Notes under the pieces: model-generated
What the model saw: the letters and a program-made list of their open reading frames with translations, nothing else
The model's database searches: none
What the model was told of the DNA's origin: nothing
Assembly (NCBI GenBank): GCA_025765615.1
Contig: JAIVFJ010000019.1
Location: 1-64,000, forward strand
Source: Zopfochytrium polystomum
Lineage: Eukaryota > Chytridiomycota > Chytridiomycetes > Chytridiales > Chytridiaceae
DNA: 64,000 nucleotides
Direction: 5' to 3'
Translations under genes and position numbers: made by a program
Shown: piece after piece, positions 22,640-31,655 of the stretch
How positions within the stretch are numbered: the first letter of the stretch is position 1
Layout of the letters: every line of letters begins with the position of its first letter

Positions 22640-23550
22640 AAAATTGCTGTATCCGGATCGTCGACGCTGTCGACGTTGTTTCCGCTGCTTTTGCCACTGG
22701 GAGTATCGTCATCGCCGCTCTGGCCCTGTTTGCAGTGCGTCTTTTCGTCGTGGTCGAGAAGTTCTGCTGCCGCCCATCCACGTAGCTCTTAACACAACCC
22801 CTGGCAAGTGCTGGACTACCGACGGGATAACGATCGTCCACGTGGACATGTTCGTCTCGGTGAACCGACAACCACAGCTCAACGTCGAGAATGGACTTCC
22901 AACGCTGACCGTCACGTTCAACGGTGCGACAAGCGTCGGAGCCTCAGCGACGAAGTGGAATATCGCAACAATTGGAATCGCTGGAAACACGTGGACTTTC
23001 CAAATTTTGGAGTACCAACCTATGATCGGTATGGCGAGTCCGCGTCTTTTCATACACTCCGCTAATTAGTATTTCGTCAGGTGGCAACTTTCCTGTTGTC
23101 GGTGTGGCTTGCGACAATGGTAAGCCACAAGGGCTGTCGCCTTCAGCTGCTGCTGCTGGATTTTCTGTTGCAGTTTTGTAAATTGAAAAGCTTATGCTGG
23201 AGCTGTGGTGTGGTAAAGCTCTTCCAGAGCTTTTCCTTTCTCTCTCTCTTGTCTCGATTCTGTATTTTCTCTCCCCAGATTTTCCTCGGCAAGTGTTGCC
23301 CCTTTCGGCGGCTTCAGCGGGCTCTTCCGCTCCACTTATGTAAATTGGGATGATTGGTACAACGTCTTGCTGAACAGGGCAGCTGCGGCTGTGGTGCTAG
23401 ATATTGTTTCGAACAGCACTTTGATCCTTTACATTTTTTCTGTTTCTCACAGTCATTTTCTCCTTATTTTGGGTCACTTCGTTCGTGCCAGCCAATCACT
23501 TCACGAATTTATGGAAGGACAAAGCCTTGTCAGTGTTCATGTCTTCTCTG
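22640..23550 (+). CDS. Possible multi-exon membrane protein, unidentified, cut by the DIRS-like element
   Basis: Plus-strand pieces with credible splice sites: a hydrophobic helix near 22665-22760 (SAAFATGSIVIAALALFAVR), a beta-rich stretch near 22880-23030 ending at a GTATGG donor, a short piece GGNFPVVGVACDNG before GTAAGC, and after CTCCCCAG at 23278 a frame ending with hydrophobic residues (LDIVSNSTLILYIFSVSHSH). The frame ends close to the start of the inverted repeat at 23551. No family recognised. Confidence 0.3.
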
Positions 23551-23614
23551 TCTCAGCGTAGCGATTCATGCAGCTTAAGCTGCGATCTCCGAGGAGGGAG
23601 GCCCAGGGTGCTTT
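23551..23614 (+). repeat. Left arm of a 64-bp perfect inverted repeat
   Basis: Starts TCTCAGCGTAGCGATTCATG and ends CCCAGGGTGCTTT; identical to the reverse complement of 23981-24044. It contains the inner palindrome GCAGCTTAAGCTGC. Confidence 0.95.
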
Positions 23615-23980
23615 TCAAGCTTTGTTCCGCTGAGTCTGAGCATCTTGGTCAAAAACCAAACAAAAAAATGAAAAAAGCCAATCTTTTTTTCGCTCAGTTG
23701 GAGCGACGAGAGAGCGAAGAGAGAGGCTGGGAGATGTGTGAGCACCAGGCGACTGGGAAAAAAACCAGGAAAAAAAACCCCTGTGGGGAAAAAAGGCCGC
23801 CCAGGAAAAACCAGCGCCATAAGACTAGGAGTAAGGGTATATGTGCGCCGGACGATCCAGCCGCAATGACTCGTGAGGATAAGGGGAGAAGTCGGTGAAG
23901 GCTGCCCAAGGGAAAAGAAACCTGACTGTGAAGAGGAGAAGGAGGGGGAGAGCCCAGGGTGCGGGAGGCTGTGGGTTGGG

Positions 23981-24044
23981 AAAGCACCCTGGGCCTCCCT
24001 CCTCGGAGATCGCAGCTTAAGCTGCATGAATCGCTACGCTGAGA
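23981..24044 (-). repeat. Right arm of the 64-bp perfect inverted repeat
   Basis: Exact reverse complement of 23551-23614, separated from it by 366 bp. Overlaps the recombinase 3' end, as expected for the internal complementary region of a DIRS element. Confidence 0.95.
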
Positions 24045-25232
24045 CAATCTCCTGTGTCGGTCGGCCCAGGGTGCTTCTTCGTCCGAGCAGACCGCCCGGC
24101 AGCCGGGACCGCCACCGCCCGCCCCGTGGGCGAGCGCAGCGAGATGACCCTCGAACGGAACTCGAGCTGCCACCGCTCTCGGTGCCTGAGGGGGTGGACG
24201 GGCCGAGGCAATCGCAGGACAAGAAGGCCGCCGGAATTGGGTCCCCGAGACACCAAAGATCTTGCTTGTGCCGGTCATAATGTTGCCGGAGCATTGCTTC
24301 AGAACGCCACCGGCCGTCGCAAACTGAGTCCTCGCCCAAACCAAGCGCCAGCATCATGGAGGCTGCTGCGTCGATGATGTCGTGAGGAGTAAAGCCGCGT
24401 GAGGACACGTGCGGGATGCCTGCTGCTGTCATCACGTCCTGAACCGCATGGCAAAGACTCCCCCTGCCGGAATCGATGAAGTCCACGTGAGGGCCAGAGG
24501 CACGTAGGAGGAAACCAAATTGCGGCTTCCCACACGCGTCGTCTCCGGGACGGCGCCACGGGGCTTGACGCGCCCTGATCTCAAGGGCGACGGCGCCCAG
24601 TCCTGCGAATGGTGGCCGAGACGCGAGTCAGAAGAACCCATGGTGGGTGAATCCAGGCGTTCTCGTCCACCCAGGTCACTGCAAAAGCGTTGTGAGCGAC
24701 TGCCAGGGGATCCAGGCGATTCCGGGAGCAGTATCGGGTGCACCAGGAGTTGAGTCCGGACACAAAGAGGTCGATTGAATGCAGGCCCCACAGCTAGTCG
24801 AACTGGCGAAACAGCGAGGAGGACAGAGTCCATCCCGCTGGGTCGGGGGCTGGTTGGCGAGAGTCTGCATCGGCGCCAGTATGTTCAGGTCCCCTGGAAT
24901 GTGTTCTGCCTCGCAGGAAGAGCCCGCTGACAGGTGATCTCGAAGGAGGATCTCCACGGTCCGCAAGAGGCGATCTGCTCAAGCGCCCCCGCCTCAGTTT
25001 ATGTAGAACACTGTGGGGGTGTTGTCCGACCGGTGAAGGAAGTGACCCTGGGGGGGCAGGAGACTGCGACGGCGGAGCAGCTGTGCGAGACGTACATGCG
25101 CTAGGGCTTCGAGGACGTTGTTCGAAATCAGACGCCCAAGACGTTGGCCCGAAATTGCCAAAGCAATCGTGGCAGCCGGAATTTCGGGAAAAAATCGATG
25201 CAGCAGCGCCAGAGACCACGGTTCTCCCAGCC

Positions 25233-25545
25233 TGTTATGAATCACGCTCTGGAAACCTCTGGAACCTTCTAGAACATTCCTTCATGGAACCTTGTGGAAC
25301 CTTCTGGAACCTTCTTTGCTTTCCTGACTTGTCTTGTTGTCATTGGTATCGTTGGCATCATTGCATTACTAATTGCTCTTTCTGGAACTTTCTTTGAGTC
25401 TTGACAAGGAACACTCTCAAAAGGTATAAAAGGGGGATGGGGAACCTGTCCCATCCCTCAAGTGAATTATTGTTTCCAATACAATCATCACTCCTCTCAG
25501 TTCCTTGTCTGCCATGCCTTGGCTTGTCCTGCCCTGTTCCTGACA
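25233..25545 (+). repeat. Solo LTR of the Ty3 family
   Basis: TGTTATGAATCACGCTCTGG to TTCCTGACA, 313 bp, same family as the LTRs at 42534 and 46701; a TATAAAAGGGGGATGGGG promoter-like segment lies inside. Flanks CAGCC and TTGTT do not match, so no target duplication survives; it truncates the DIRS-like element on its left. Confidence 0.9.
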
Positions 25546-25840
25546 TTGTTGACTTCCATGCTATGGCTCCCACTGCTAATAGCCAACAACTTAACTTGTA
25601 CCCATCAAAGCGAATTGCAATGAAGCCCCTCGCATCATTTATTTGCTATGCTTTGACAAAGCAATCACTGTCCAGTGTAGTTAGAAAAACAAGAGAAAAA
25701 AACCTGCTCAGTGTCACCTGCCTCTGTTTGGCAGCACCACCAACCAGCCCCCCCTCGACCCTCCAGACTGATTGTGGGAGTCTTCAAGGCCCACACCATC
25801 ACAATTTCCACTGTGGGGAGACGGTCAACCCAAATGTTGA

Positions 25841-25911
25841 GGCCGCACCCCGATTCGAACCGGGGTTCCCAGAATCAAAATCTGATGTGATAACCCCTAC
25901 ACTATGCAGCC
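25841..25911 (-). tRNA. tRNA-Gln (TTG)
   Basis: Cloverleaf on the minus strand: acceptor GGCTGCA/TGCGGCC, D arm GTGTAGGGGTTATCAC, anticodon stem TCAGA/TCTGG with loop TTTTGAT (anticodon TTG), T arm with TTCGAAT. One G-G mismatch in the T stem, so the gene may be slightly degenerate. Confidence 0.85.
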
Positions 25912-25977
25912 ATGCCCCGAGCAGCAAACCGTAAGGACCATGTTTGTGGACAAAACTTCGCATCAGATCCTCTTTCC

Positions 25978-26008
<31 letters not shown>

Positions 26009-26310
26009 AAAAGAAGAAAGCTTCCTTTTCTTCTTCATTTTGTTTCCTTCCAACATGCCCTTATGTTATTAGCACACAGAACTGAGTTCTGTTTGTTGCT
26101 GCCTGTTGTCTGCCATCACCTTGCTCCCCAGGCCTAGCGCTGTATGGAGCATCTAGCAGGCCACAAACCTCAGCGGTTTGGAAGCTCTAAAAATGTAGAA
26201 GAAAAAACGCTCAATTGAAAAGCAAATGATTTTCTTTCGTGGGCAACTGACATGTAAGCGAACGACACCTGGCCCAACCCAAAAAAACAAGAAAAAGGGG
26301 AAGCTAAGTT

Positions 26311-26395
26311 CGCCCCTACGACGATTTGAACGCCGATCTTCACCGAGATTTGTTTGTTTGAGGTGGTGATGTCCTAGCCATTGGACGACAGGGGC
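26311..26395 (-). tRNA. tRNA-Glu (CTC), probable intron
   Basis: Acceptor GCCCCTG/TAGGGGC, D arm GTCCAATGGCTAGGAC, anticodon stem TCACC/GGTGA, T arm CGGCG TTCAAAT CGTCG. The anticodon loop is 20 nt; removing 13 nt after position 37 leaves ACCTCAC with anticodon CTC. Position 33 would be C instead of U, which is unusual. Confidence 0.7.
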
Positions 26396-26614
26396 TTGGA
26401 AGCAGTTGTACTTCCATTTAAATAGTTAAAGACTTTGCTCAGGAAAAAAAAGTCGGAAAACTTTGCCGAAAGGCTCTCGTTCTCGATCGAAAAAGAAAGA
26501 AAAAGTATTGGATATTTTATCCGAGATGCACGATACAACAACCAAAACCAATCAAACCTGTCAACCACACCTCTACCCACACCCAAAGACCCATCAACCC
26601 TAACCCGCGCGCGC

Positions 26615-27315
26615 TCAGTCATCAAACTCCTCCTCGTCCACCCCGTCCTCCTCCACAGCATCATCATCCTCAAACGCCTCATCCTCCACGAAGTCGTCGT
26701 CGTCCATGGCCTCGCTCTCGTCAAACGCCGCGTCGTCATCAAACAGCGCCGCGTCGTCGTCGACAAACCCTTCAACCTCCGCGTACTCGTCGTCGTCAAA
26801 GGCGGCGTCGTCGTCAAAGAGCGCGGCGGCGGCGGCAGAGTCGGCGGAGGAGGCGTCGGCGGCGGGGGCGGCGTCGGAGGACGAGGAGGAGTCCTGGGAC
26901 GGGGGTTTTTCTCGTGATTTGTTTGGGGGGGGAAGGAGAAGTGTCAGACGGTCCATAGTGGAGGGTGGAGGGGAGGAGTAAAGAGCGAGCGGAGAGTTCC
27001 CATTTTACCGTCGTCGCCACGGTGCTTGCGGTGGTGGTGGTGTCGTCCTCCGTGGCCGTGGTGCCCGTGATGGCCGTGGTCGCTGCGGTGGTGGTGAGGG
27101 AGACGTGATTAAAACCAGGGTGCTTTTTTCGATACGTCAACAACGTCGACAGCCGCAAGAAACCCACGGTCGCGGCGCTCGAGGTCGACGGTCCCGTCGA
27201 GGGGTGCGGCGGCGGGGTTCTGGGCGTTGAGCGAGACGTCGGAGCCGCGGAGGGGGGCGGCGGCGACGCAGGAGGCCGCGAGGAAGGCGACAAGGAGCAG
27301 GGAGAGGGTCTTCAT
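26615..27315 (-). CDS. Secreted His-rich/acidic protein
   Basis: ATG at 27315 begins a clear signal peptide (MKTLSLLLVAFLAASCVAAA). A second exon around 27010-27100 is His/Gly-rich in one frame (HHHRSDHGHHGHHGHGGRHH) and ends at a GTAAAA donor. The third exon, after CCCGTCCCAG near 26910, is Ser/Ala then almost wholly Asp/Glu (for example FDDDAAFDDDEYAEVEGF) to a stop at 26615. Histidine and acidic runs suggest metal or calcium binding outside the cell. The middle exon's frame is inferred. Compare the His/acidic membrane protein at 59067-59765. A TG-repeat lies just upstream of the start. Confidence 0.55.
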
Positions 27316-27319
27316 GTTT

Positions 27320-27339
27320 GGTTGTTGCTGTTGTTGTGC

Positions 27340-27373
<34 letters not shown>

Positions 27374-28610
27374 TGTGCGGGCGTGTGTTTGTGTGTTGAC
27401 GAAGGGGGATGGGATGGGATGGGGCCGAGCCGCTTATAAACTGTTTCTTGTTCGATCGCCGACCCCTCGCTCGGTGGCCTTTTCCCCACTGCACCATCAT
27501 CCCACAAGGCGCGAAGTGCAAGGGAGCCGCACGACACTGATTGTGAAGACACAAACACCAAGTTTGGCGCCAAAGGAAAGGAAAAATCTGTCTCGCGTGT
27601 CTGTCTGTCCTTCTGTCTCGTTCTCCTCTCGCTCCACCCGAACACGAAGGACAGCGCATGATGTAATTGACAGCAGCCCTTACTCCACCGGCTGCCGCCG
27701 CGGCCACGATCAGTATTACCAACCGCCCTTTCTCCTCCATCAGACTACTTTGCTGTATTTTGACTTCGCCCACCCGAGACACAATGCTCCGTTGGCCACG
27801 GCGACCATTGTTCCTGCGGCGGCGGCGGCGGCGGCGACGGCAGCCACGGCCGAAATCGTCCTTCGAGGCGGCAGCGGCAGCTCTTCTTCGCACCACCAGC
27901 ACCACCACCAGCCGCCACCACCAGCAGCAGCAGCAATACCAGCAGCATTGGCAACGGTGGCGGCGATACCGGCATCACCGCCGGCGTCATCCGCATCAGG
28001 GCCCAAGCGCCCGCCGCCCCCAACGATGATCAGGTCAAACACCCGTCGCTGTCGTTGTCGGTGTCGTCTTCGTCGAACTCGTCGTCGTCGGCCCTCGAGC
28101 CGATATCCATCGACGACGCCGTCGACCGCGACCTCGCGGAGCCGCTCGCTGGGAAAGAAGGTGCGGCCACCCCCTGTTTGCTGTTTCTTTTTTTTTTTTT
28201 TTTTTTTTCCTTGTCCGTCCCGATGATTCATCCTCAGCTGCAACTAATCCCCCTCGTACCCGTACGTTGTCCAGCCTTCGAATCGTACCCGGACGGCCTC
28301 GTGGCAGAGGGGCTGGCGCCGGCGTCGACTCTGCAGTGGATAGACTCGGTGCAGGCCAGTGTCGAATCCGTGATCGCTCTGCCCGGTGCGCGACTCGTCG
28401 ACCAGTTGAAGTAACCCCCCTCGCATCAGATTTCATTGTACTGACGCTCCCCTCGTGCTGAAGTCGCGGTCGTAGCCGGAGCCGTTTTTTGCAAACAAGA
28501 AAGTTGTGCAGTGGTGTGAGATTGTTTTTTGCCGCACTTGTAAAGTTTTCAAAAAACCCCCATTGAAAAGTTTTCAAAAAACCCCCATTGAATGGTGTTC
28601 GTTTGGTTGT
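27320..28610 (+). other. Low-complexity region, possible plus-strand exons, unassigned
   Basis: GC-rich, Ala/His/Gly-coding in every frame. One frame near 27930-28160 (ending SIDDAVDRDLAEPLAGKE before a GTGCGG donor) looks like a cytoplasmic tail. A T run lies at about 28188-28209, and a 24-bp unit TTTTCAAAAAACCCCCATTG is repeated twice at about 28541-28592. Confidence 0.3.
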
Positions 28611-28621
28611 TTTGTGTGCAG

Positions 28622-29127
28622 GTCCGCATTCAAGGACAAGCGGTTCATCCTTCTCCTCGTTGGCAGCTCGATCGCCATATTTCACCTCTTTGTCCCGCCT
28701 TTCTTCCTTCCCCTCTACGCCAACAGCGTGGGTCTCAGCACGTCCATGTCGTTGCTCGTCCTCGCCGGTACGAGATCCTCCTTTTCCTTTTGAACAGACT
28801 CCGTCATTCTTGCAAAATCGACCCCTGACCGTCGCACGGCTTCTAAAAACAGGGTTTACGCAGCGGGCTGGTTCGGGTTTGGGGTGTTTGCAGACCTGCT
28901 TCTCGGCAGCCTCAACAGCTTCGTCGTGTGCCTCTTTCTCGTCGGCATTTCGACGCTCGTCATTTGGCGCTGGCCACGTCGGTCGCGCCGCTGTACGAAA
29001 ACCGTCCTTTTCTCTTGTTCCTTGTGACGACAACGTCGCCGTGCTGAGAATGTTCTCGTTCAAAATTTTAACGACCGATAACCACCATGCAGGGTCGCTT
29101 TCGCAATCGTGAACGGGCTGTGGCGCA
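28622..29127 (+). pseudogene. Monocarboxylate-transporter-like (MFS) fragment
   Basis: Three exons, 28622-28767, 28853-about 29002 and 29093-29127, with good splice sites. They encode SAFKDKRFILLLVGSSIAIF with PPFFLPLYANSVGLSTSMSL, then AAGWFGFGVFADLLLGSLNS with FVVCLFLVGISTLVIW, then VAFAIVNGLW. This is the seventh to about tenth membrane segment of an MCT-type transporter of organic acids. Within exon 2 one nucleotide must be dropped to continue as LATSVAPLYE. Neither the N-terminal six segments nor the end of the protein is present, so it is a fragment. Confidence 0.65.
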
Positions 29128-29429
29128 GGTAGGGCTGGAGAGGAGTCTGTTTTGTGATGAAATCCCACCCAGGACTGGAGGGACTTGGTGTGTGTGGAGA
29201 GGAAGAGAGAGAGAGAGAGAGAGCAGTGATGATGGAAAAGGGAGGGGAGTGAGAGGATGGAGAGAGGAGAGAGGAGTGAGTGGGCAGAGAGGGAAGAGAG
29301 TCCAAATGGAGAAAGAGAGATTGGCTTGTTTTGCACTGGATTCTGTCAAAGCAGCAAGGAGGGGGTTTTTTTCCTTGTTTGATCTCTGTGAGAGGTTGCG
29401 GCTTTTATACTCCTGCAGGTTGGAGCCAT

Positions 29430-30055
29430 CAGAAAACAGAGGGAGGAGTGGGCTGCATCCCCGCGGGCATCACTACCTTCTACGAGACGCGTGGCAACCT
29501 ATACAACCACGAATTCCCGCGAGGGTTCGGTATGATAGCGGGGAACTACACGCGGCGGGGGCAAGGGGGAACTCAGGTGGAGCGGGCGGTGGGGTGGATC
29601 TGCATCGGGCGGGAGAACCCGGGGAACGCGGATGGGGCGGGGATACCGCGGGACTGCGAGGGGGACGTGAGGGCGCAGGTGCAGTTTCCGGTGTGCGCGG
29701 ATGGGAGGGGGTTTGCGGGGGATCAGGTGAGTGTTTTGTTCTTCTTTTTGGTGGACAACCCCACCCCCCCGGGTTTTTGGTTAACCGACCAGCCCCTCAA
29801 TCCTTCGGAAAGTCGCACGTTTCCTATGCCCGTCGACCCACCCGACGCGGCTAGGTGCGGGGACTCCGATTTCATCCAACGACAACCAAACTCACGTTTT
29901 TTTTTTTTTTTTTGGTTTGCAACATAGTGAAAATCTTCATCGAGGTTCTTTTCCACGCCGGCGACCTGAACCGCTACCCGTTCCACGCCAACCGCGACGA
30001 GCCTCGCTTCGTCCTCTTTCAACGGGCGACACGATGGGGCTCAGTTTCCACGTTG
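29430..30055 (+). pseudogene. DUF1996 protein, 3' end destroyed by a LINE-like insertion
   Basis: Exon at about 29430-29727 reads YNHEFPRGFGMIAGNYTRRG, ERAVGWICIG, IPRDCEGDVRAQVQFPVC, the core of the DUF1996 domain (FPxGFRMIAGNP, then an FPxC block). After an intron with a GTGAGT donor and a T run, 29927-30055 reads VKIFIEVLFHAGDLNRYP and FVL, then with a one-base shift STGDTMGLSFH, the domain's C-terminal block. Sequence then passes into the LINE-like element. DUF1996 proteins are secreted fungal proteins of unclear, possibly cell-wall, function. Confidence 0.65.
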
Positions 30056-30960
30056 TGAAGGAGAAGCATCTGGCGGAGTTAAAGTGCTGTTGCGTGGAGG
30101 CGTGAAGGGCTGCTGTGGCTCACTCAGATGATGATCCTGTGGGGCAGAAGATGGCCTGGACCCAGTTTTGTCAGTGGAACAAGATTGTGAAGATTCCCAT
30201 CAAGCGGTACAGGAAGCGTGTATATTCAGCTGTTCAGGACTCTGCTGTGTGCGACTTTGCTGGGGAGGCCAAGCGCATCAAGTGTCAGAAGACGCGTTCA
30301 GATAGGAGCCAGTGTGCGCTTGACCCCCAGAAGATGGGCCACTACGAAGACCATTTCCGCACAACCATAGGTCATGAGCCAACTGGAACTGATGTCTTCT
30401 GGCTGCTCGGGGCTTCAACGGCTGGGACTTCTGGCCTGTGAGCTCTTACAGGGTTTACATGTGTTTCCTGAGACCAATGATGGAGTATGGGTTTGCGCTG
30501 CGCCCACTGACCCACACAGCTGAAGGATGTGCTTCGATCTGGTGTGGCATTTAACAGGAAGTGGCTCAGACACTTGTTGATGTGGATGGCTGGGATGGTA
30601 GCGTTCCACCAACCCTGTGTGTCGGCAGACTGTGCAGAGAAATGCACTAGGAGGCATGTTTTGGAGTGCTCAGGGGTTAAGGACTGGCTGGAGAGGCTGC
30701 ACCCCAAGTTGATTCCCACTGCAGAGCAACGGGACTTGAACATTTCAGCCGTGGATTTGGGCTTACAGTTGCTGGTTTTTTGGGACCCCTACAGTGCCAA
30801 AGCTGAGGACAAGATCTCTAAGGAGACTTGCATTGCCTCAAAGAAGAAGGGAATGCAGCTGCCCAGGATGATTGTGCAGATGCGCATTTAGTGTGGAGGA
30901 CTTGTGAATAACTGTAACCCTGACAAAACTAATTGTCCTTGTCTACTTTGAAAGCCTCCC
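30056..30960 (+). mobile_element. LINE-like (non-LTR) retroelement, 5'-truncated, copy A
   Basis: Contains the last part of a non-LTR reverse transcriptase ORF: SYRVYMCFLRPMMEYGFALR after the polymerase core and a C-terminal Cys/His segment (CAEKCTRRHVLECSGVKDWL), then ISAVDLGLQLLVFWDPYSAK to a stop at 30891. The same sequence recurs at 42110-42420. 5' truncation is typical of LINE insertion; here it interrupts the DUF1996 gene. The exact 3' end is uncertain. Confidence 0.65.
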
Positions 30961-31655
30961 CTGAATGCTAAGAGTGCTAACACGTCGAAAAAAGAGCGTG
31001 GCAAACAGAAAATGCAATGGGTATATGTATTTTCTAATTTACTCCATATTGGAATTTACGCTTAGTTGCGAGAGCTAGTGCAAGAGAAAAAAAAAGAAAC
31101 TTTTTTTCTACCACTGGTTGGATGTTGGGGATTAGAAGGTAAAATGACTCATTTGACGACTGCAAACATCCAATGCAACTGAATTTTGGAGGCTTTGTTT
31201 GGATTTTGGAATTGAATTATGAGTTTTGCCAACGTCACACCAGACTCAGATAGAGAATGGGAACCTCAAAGAATGCAAAGAAGTCCAGCTCCATTACGCC
31301 AATCAAACTCAAATTGTTGTAAAGCACACAAAAAGGGCTCCATTCAGTATCATCTTTGTGCCGCGATTTTTGTTTCCCATGTACAAGCAACATGGGCCAA
31401 CAAAAACAAAAAAAGAAAAAAAAAGGACAGGAAGAAACAAAGAGTCTTTACTCAAGAGGCTCTAAGGAACTCAAGGTTAATTGTCTTGCATGAAATCCCA
31501 ATGCTTTAAGAGCAATTTTGGCACCAGTCTCATGTCACAATCAGCCCTCCAAGTCATCAAGTCATCAAAGCCACTCTCTGAAGCAGAAGGGCAGGACAAC
31601 CACAACCTCCAAAGCCTCACCAACAAAAACACACTTTCCATAAACAGAAACAAAA
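30961..31655. other. Intergenic, AT-richer, no gene seen
   Basis: Between the LINE-like copy and the stop of the WD40 receptor. A-rich tracts on +, no frame with recognisable content; likely includes the receptor's 3' untranslated region. Confidence 0.4.

Larger units (their letters stand above)
23551..25232 (-). mobile_element. DIRS-like (tyrosine recombinase) retroelement fragment
   Basis: Minus strand. Pieces of an RNase H domain: DNTPTVFYIN near 25000, then AEHIPGDLNILA near 24910 (HIPGxxNxxAD pattern) and DLFVSGLNSW near 24760, the layout found after reverse transcriptase in DIRS elements. Then a tyrosine recombinase C-terminus at 24486-24034: SSRGFTPHDIIDAAASMMLA, GRWRSEAMLRQHYDRHK, with the catalytic Tyr in HYDR. 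The HxxR arginine is replaced (HDII). Stops and frame changes occur throughout, and the reverse transcriptase core is missing, cut at the LTR at 25233. The 3' end carries a 64-bp inverted repeat pair, fitting the unusual DIRS termini. Confidence 0.72.

Noticed and set aside
23551..24044. 64-bp inverted repeat as terminal inverted repeats of a small DNA transposon
   Set aside because: The right arm overlaps a tyrosine recombinase end and no target duplication flanks the pair; DIRS structure explains it better.
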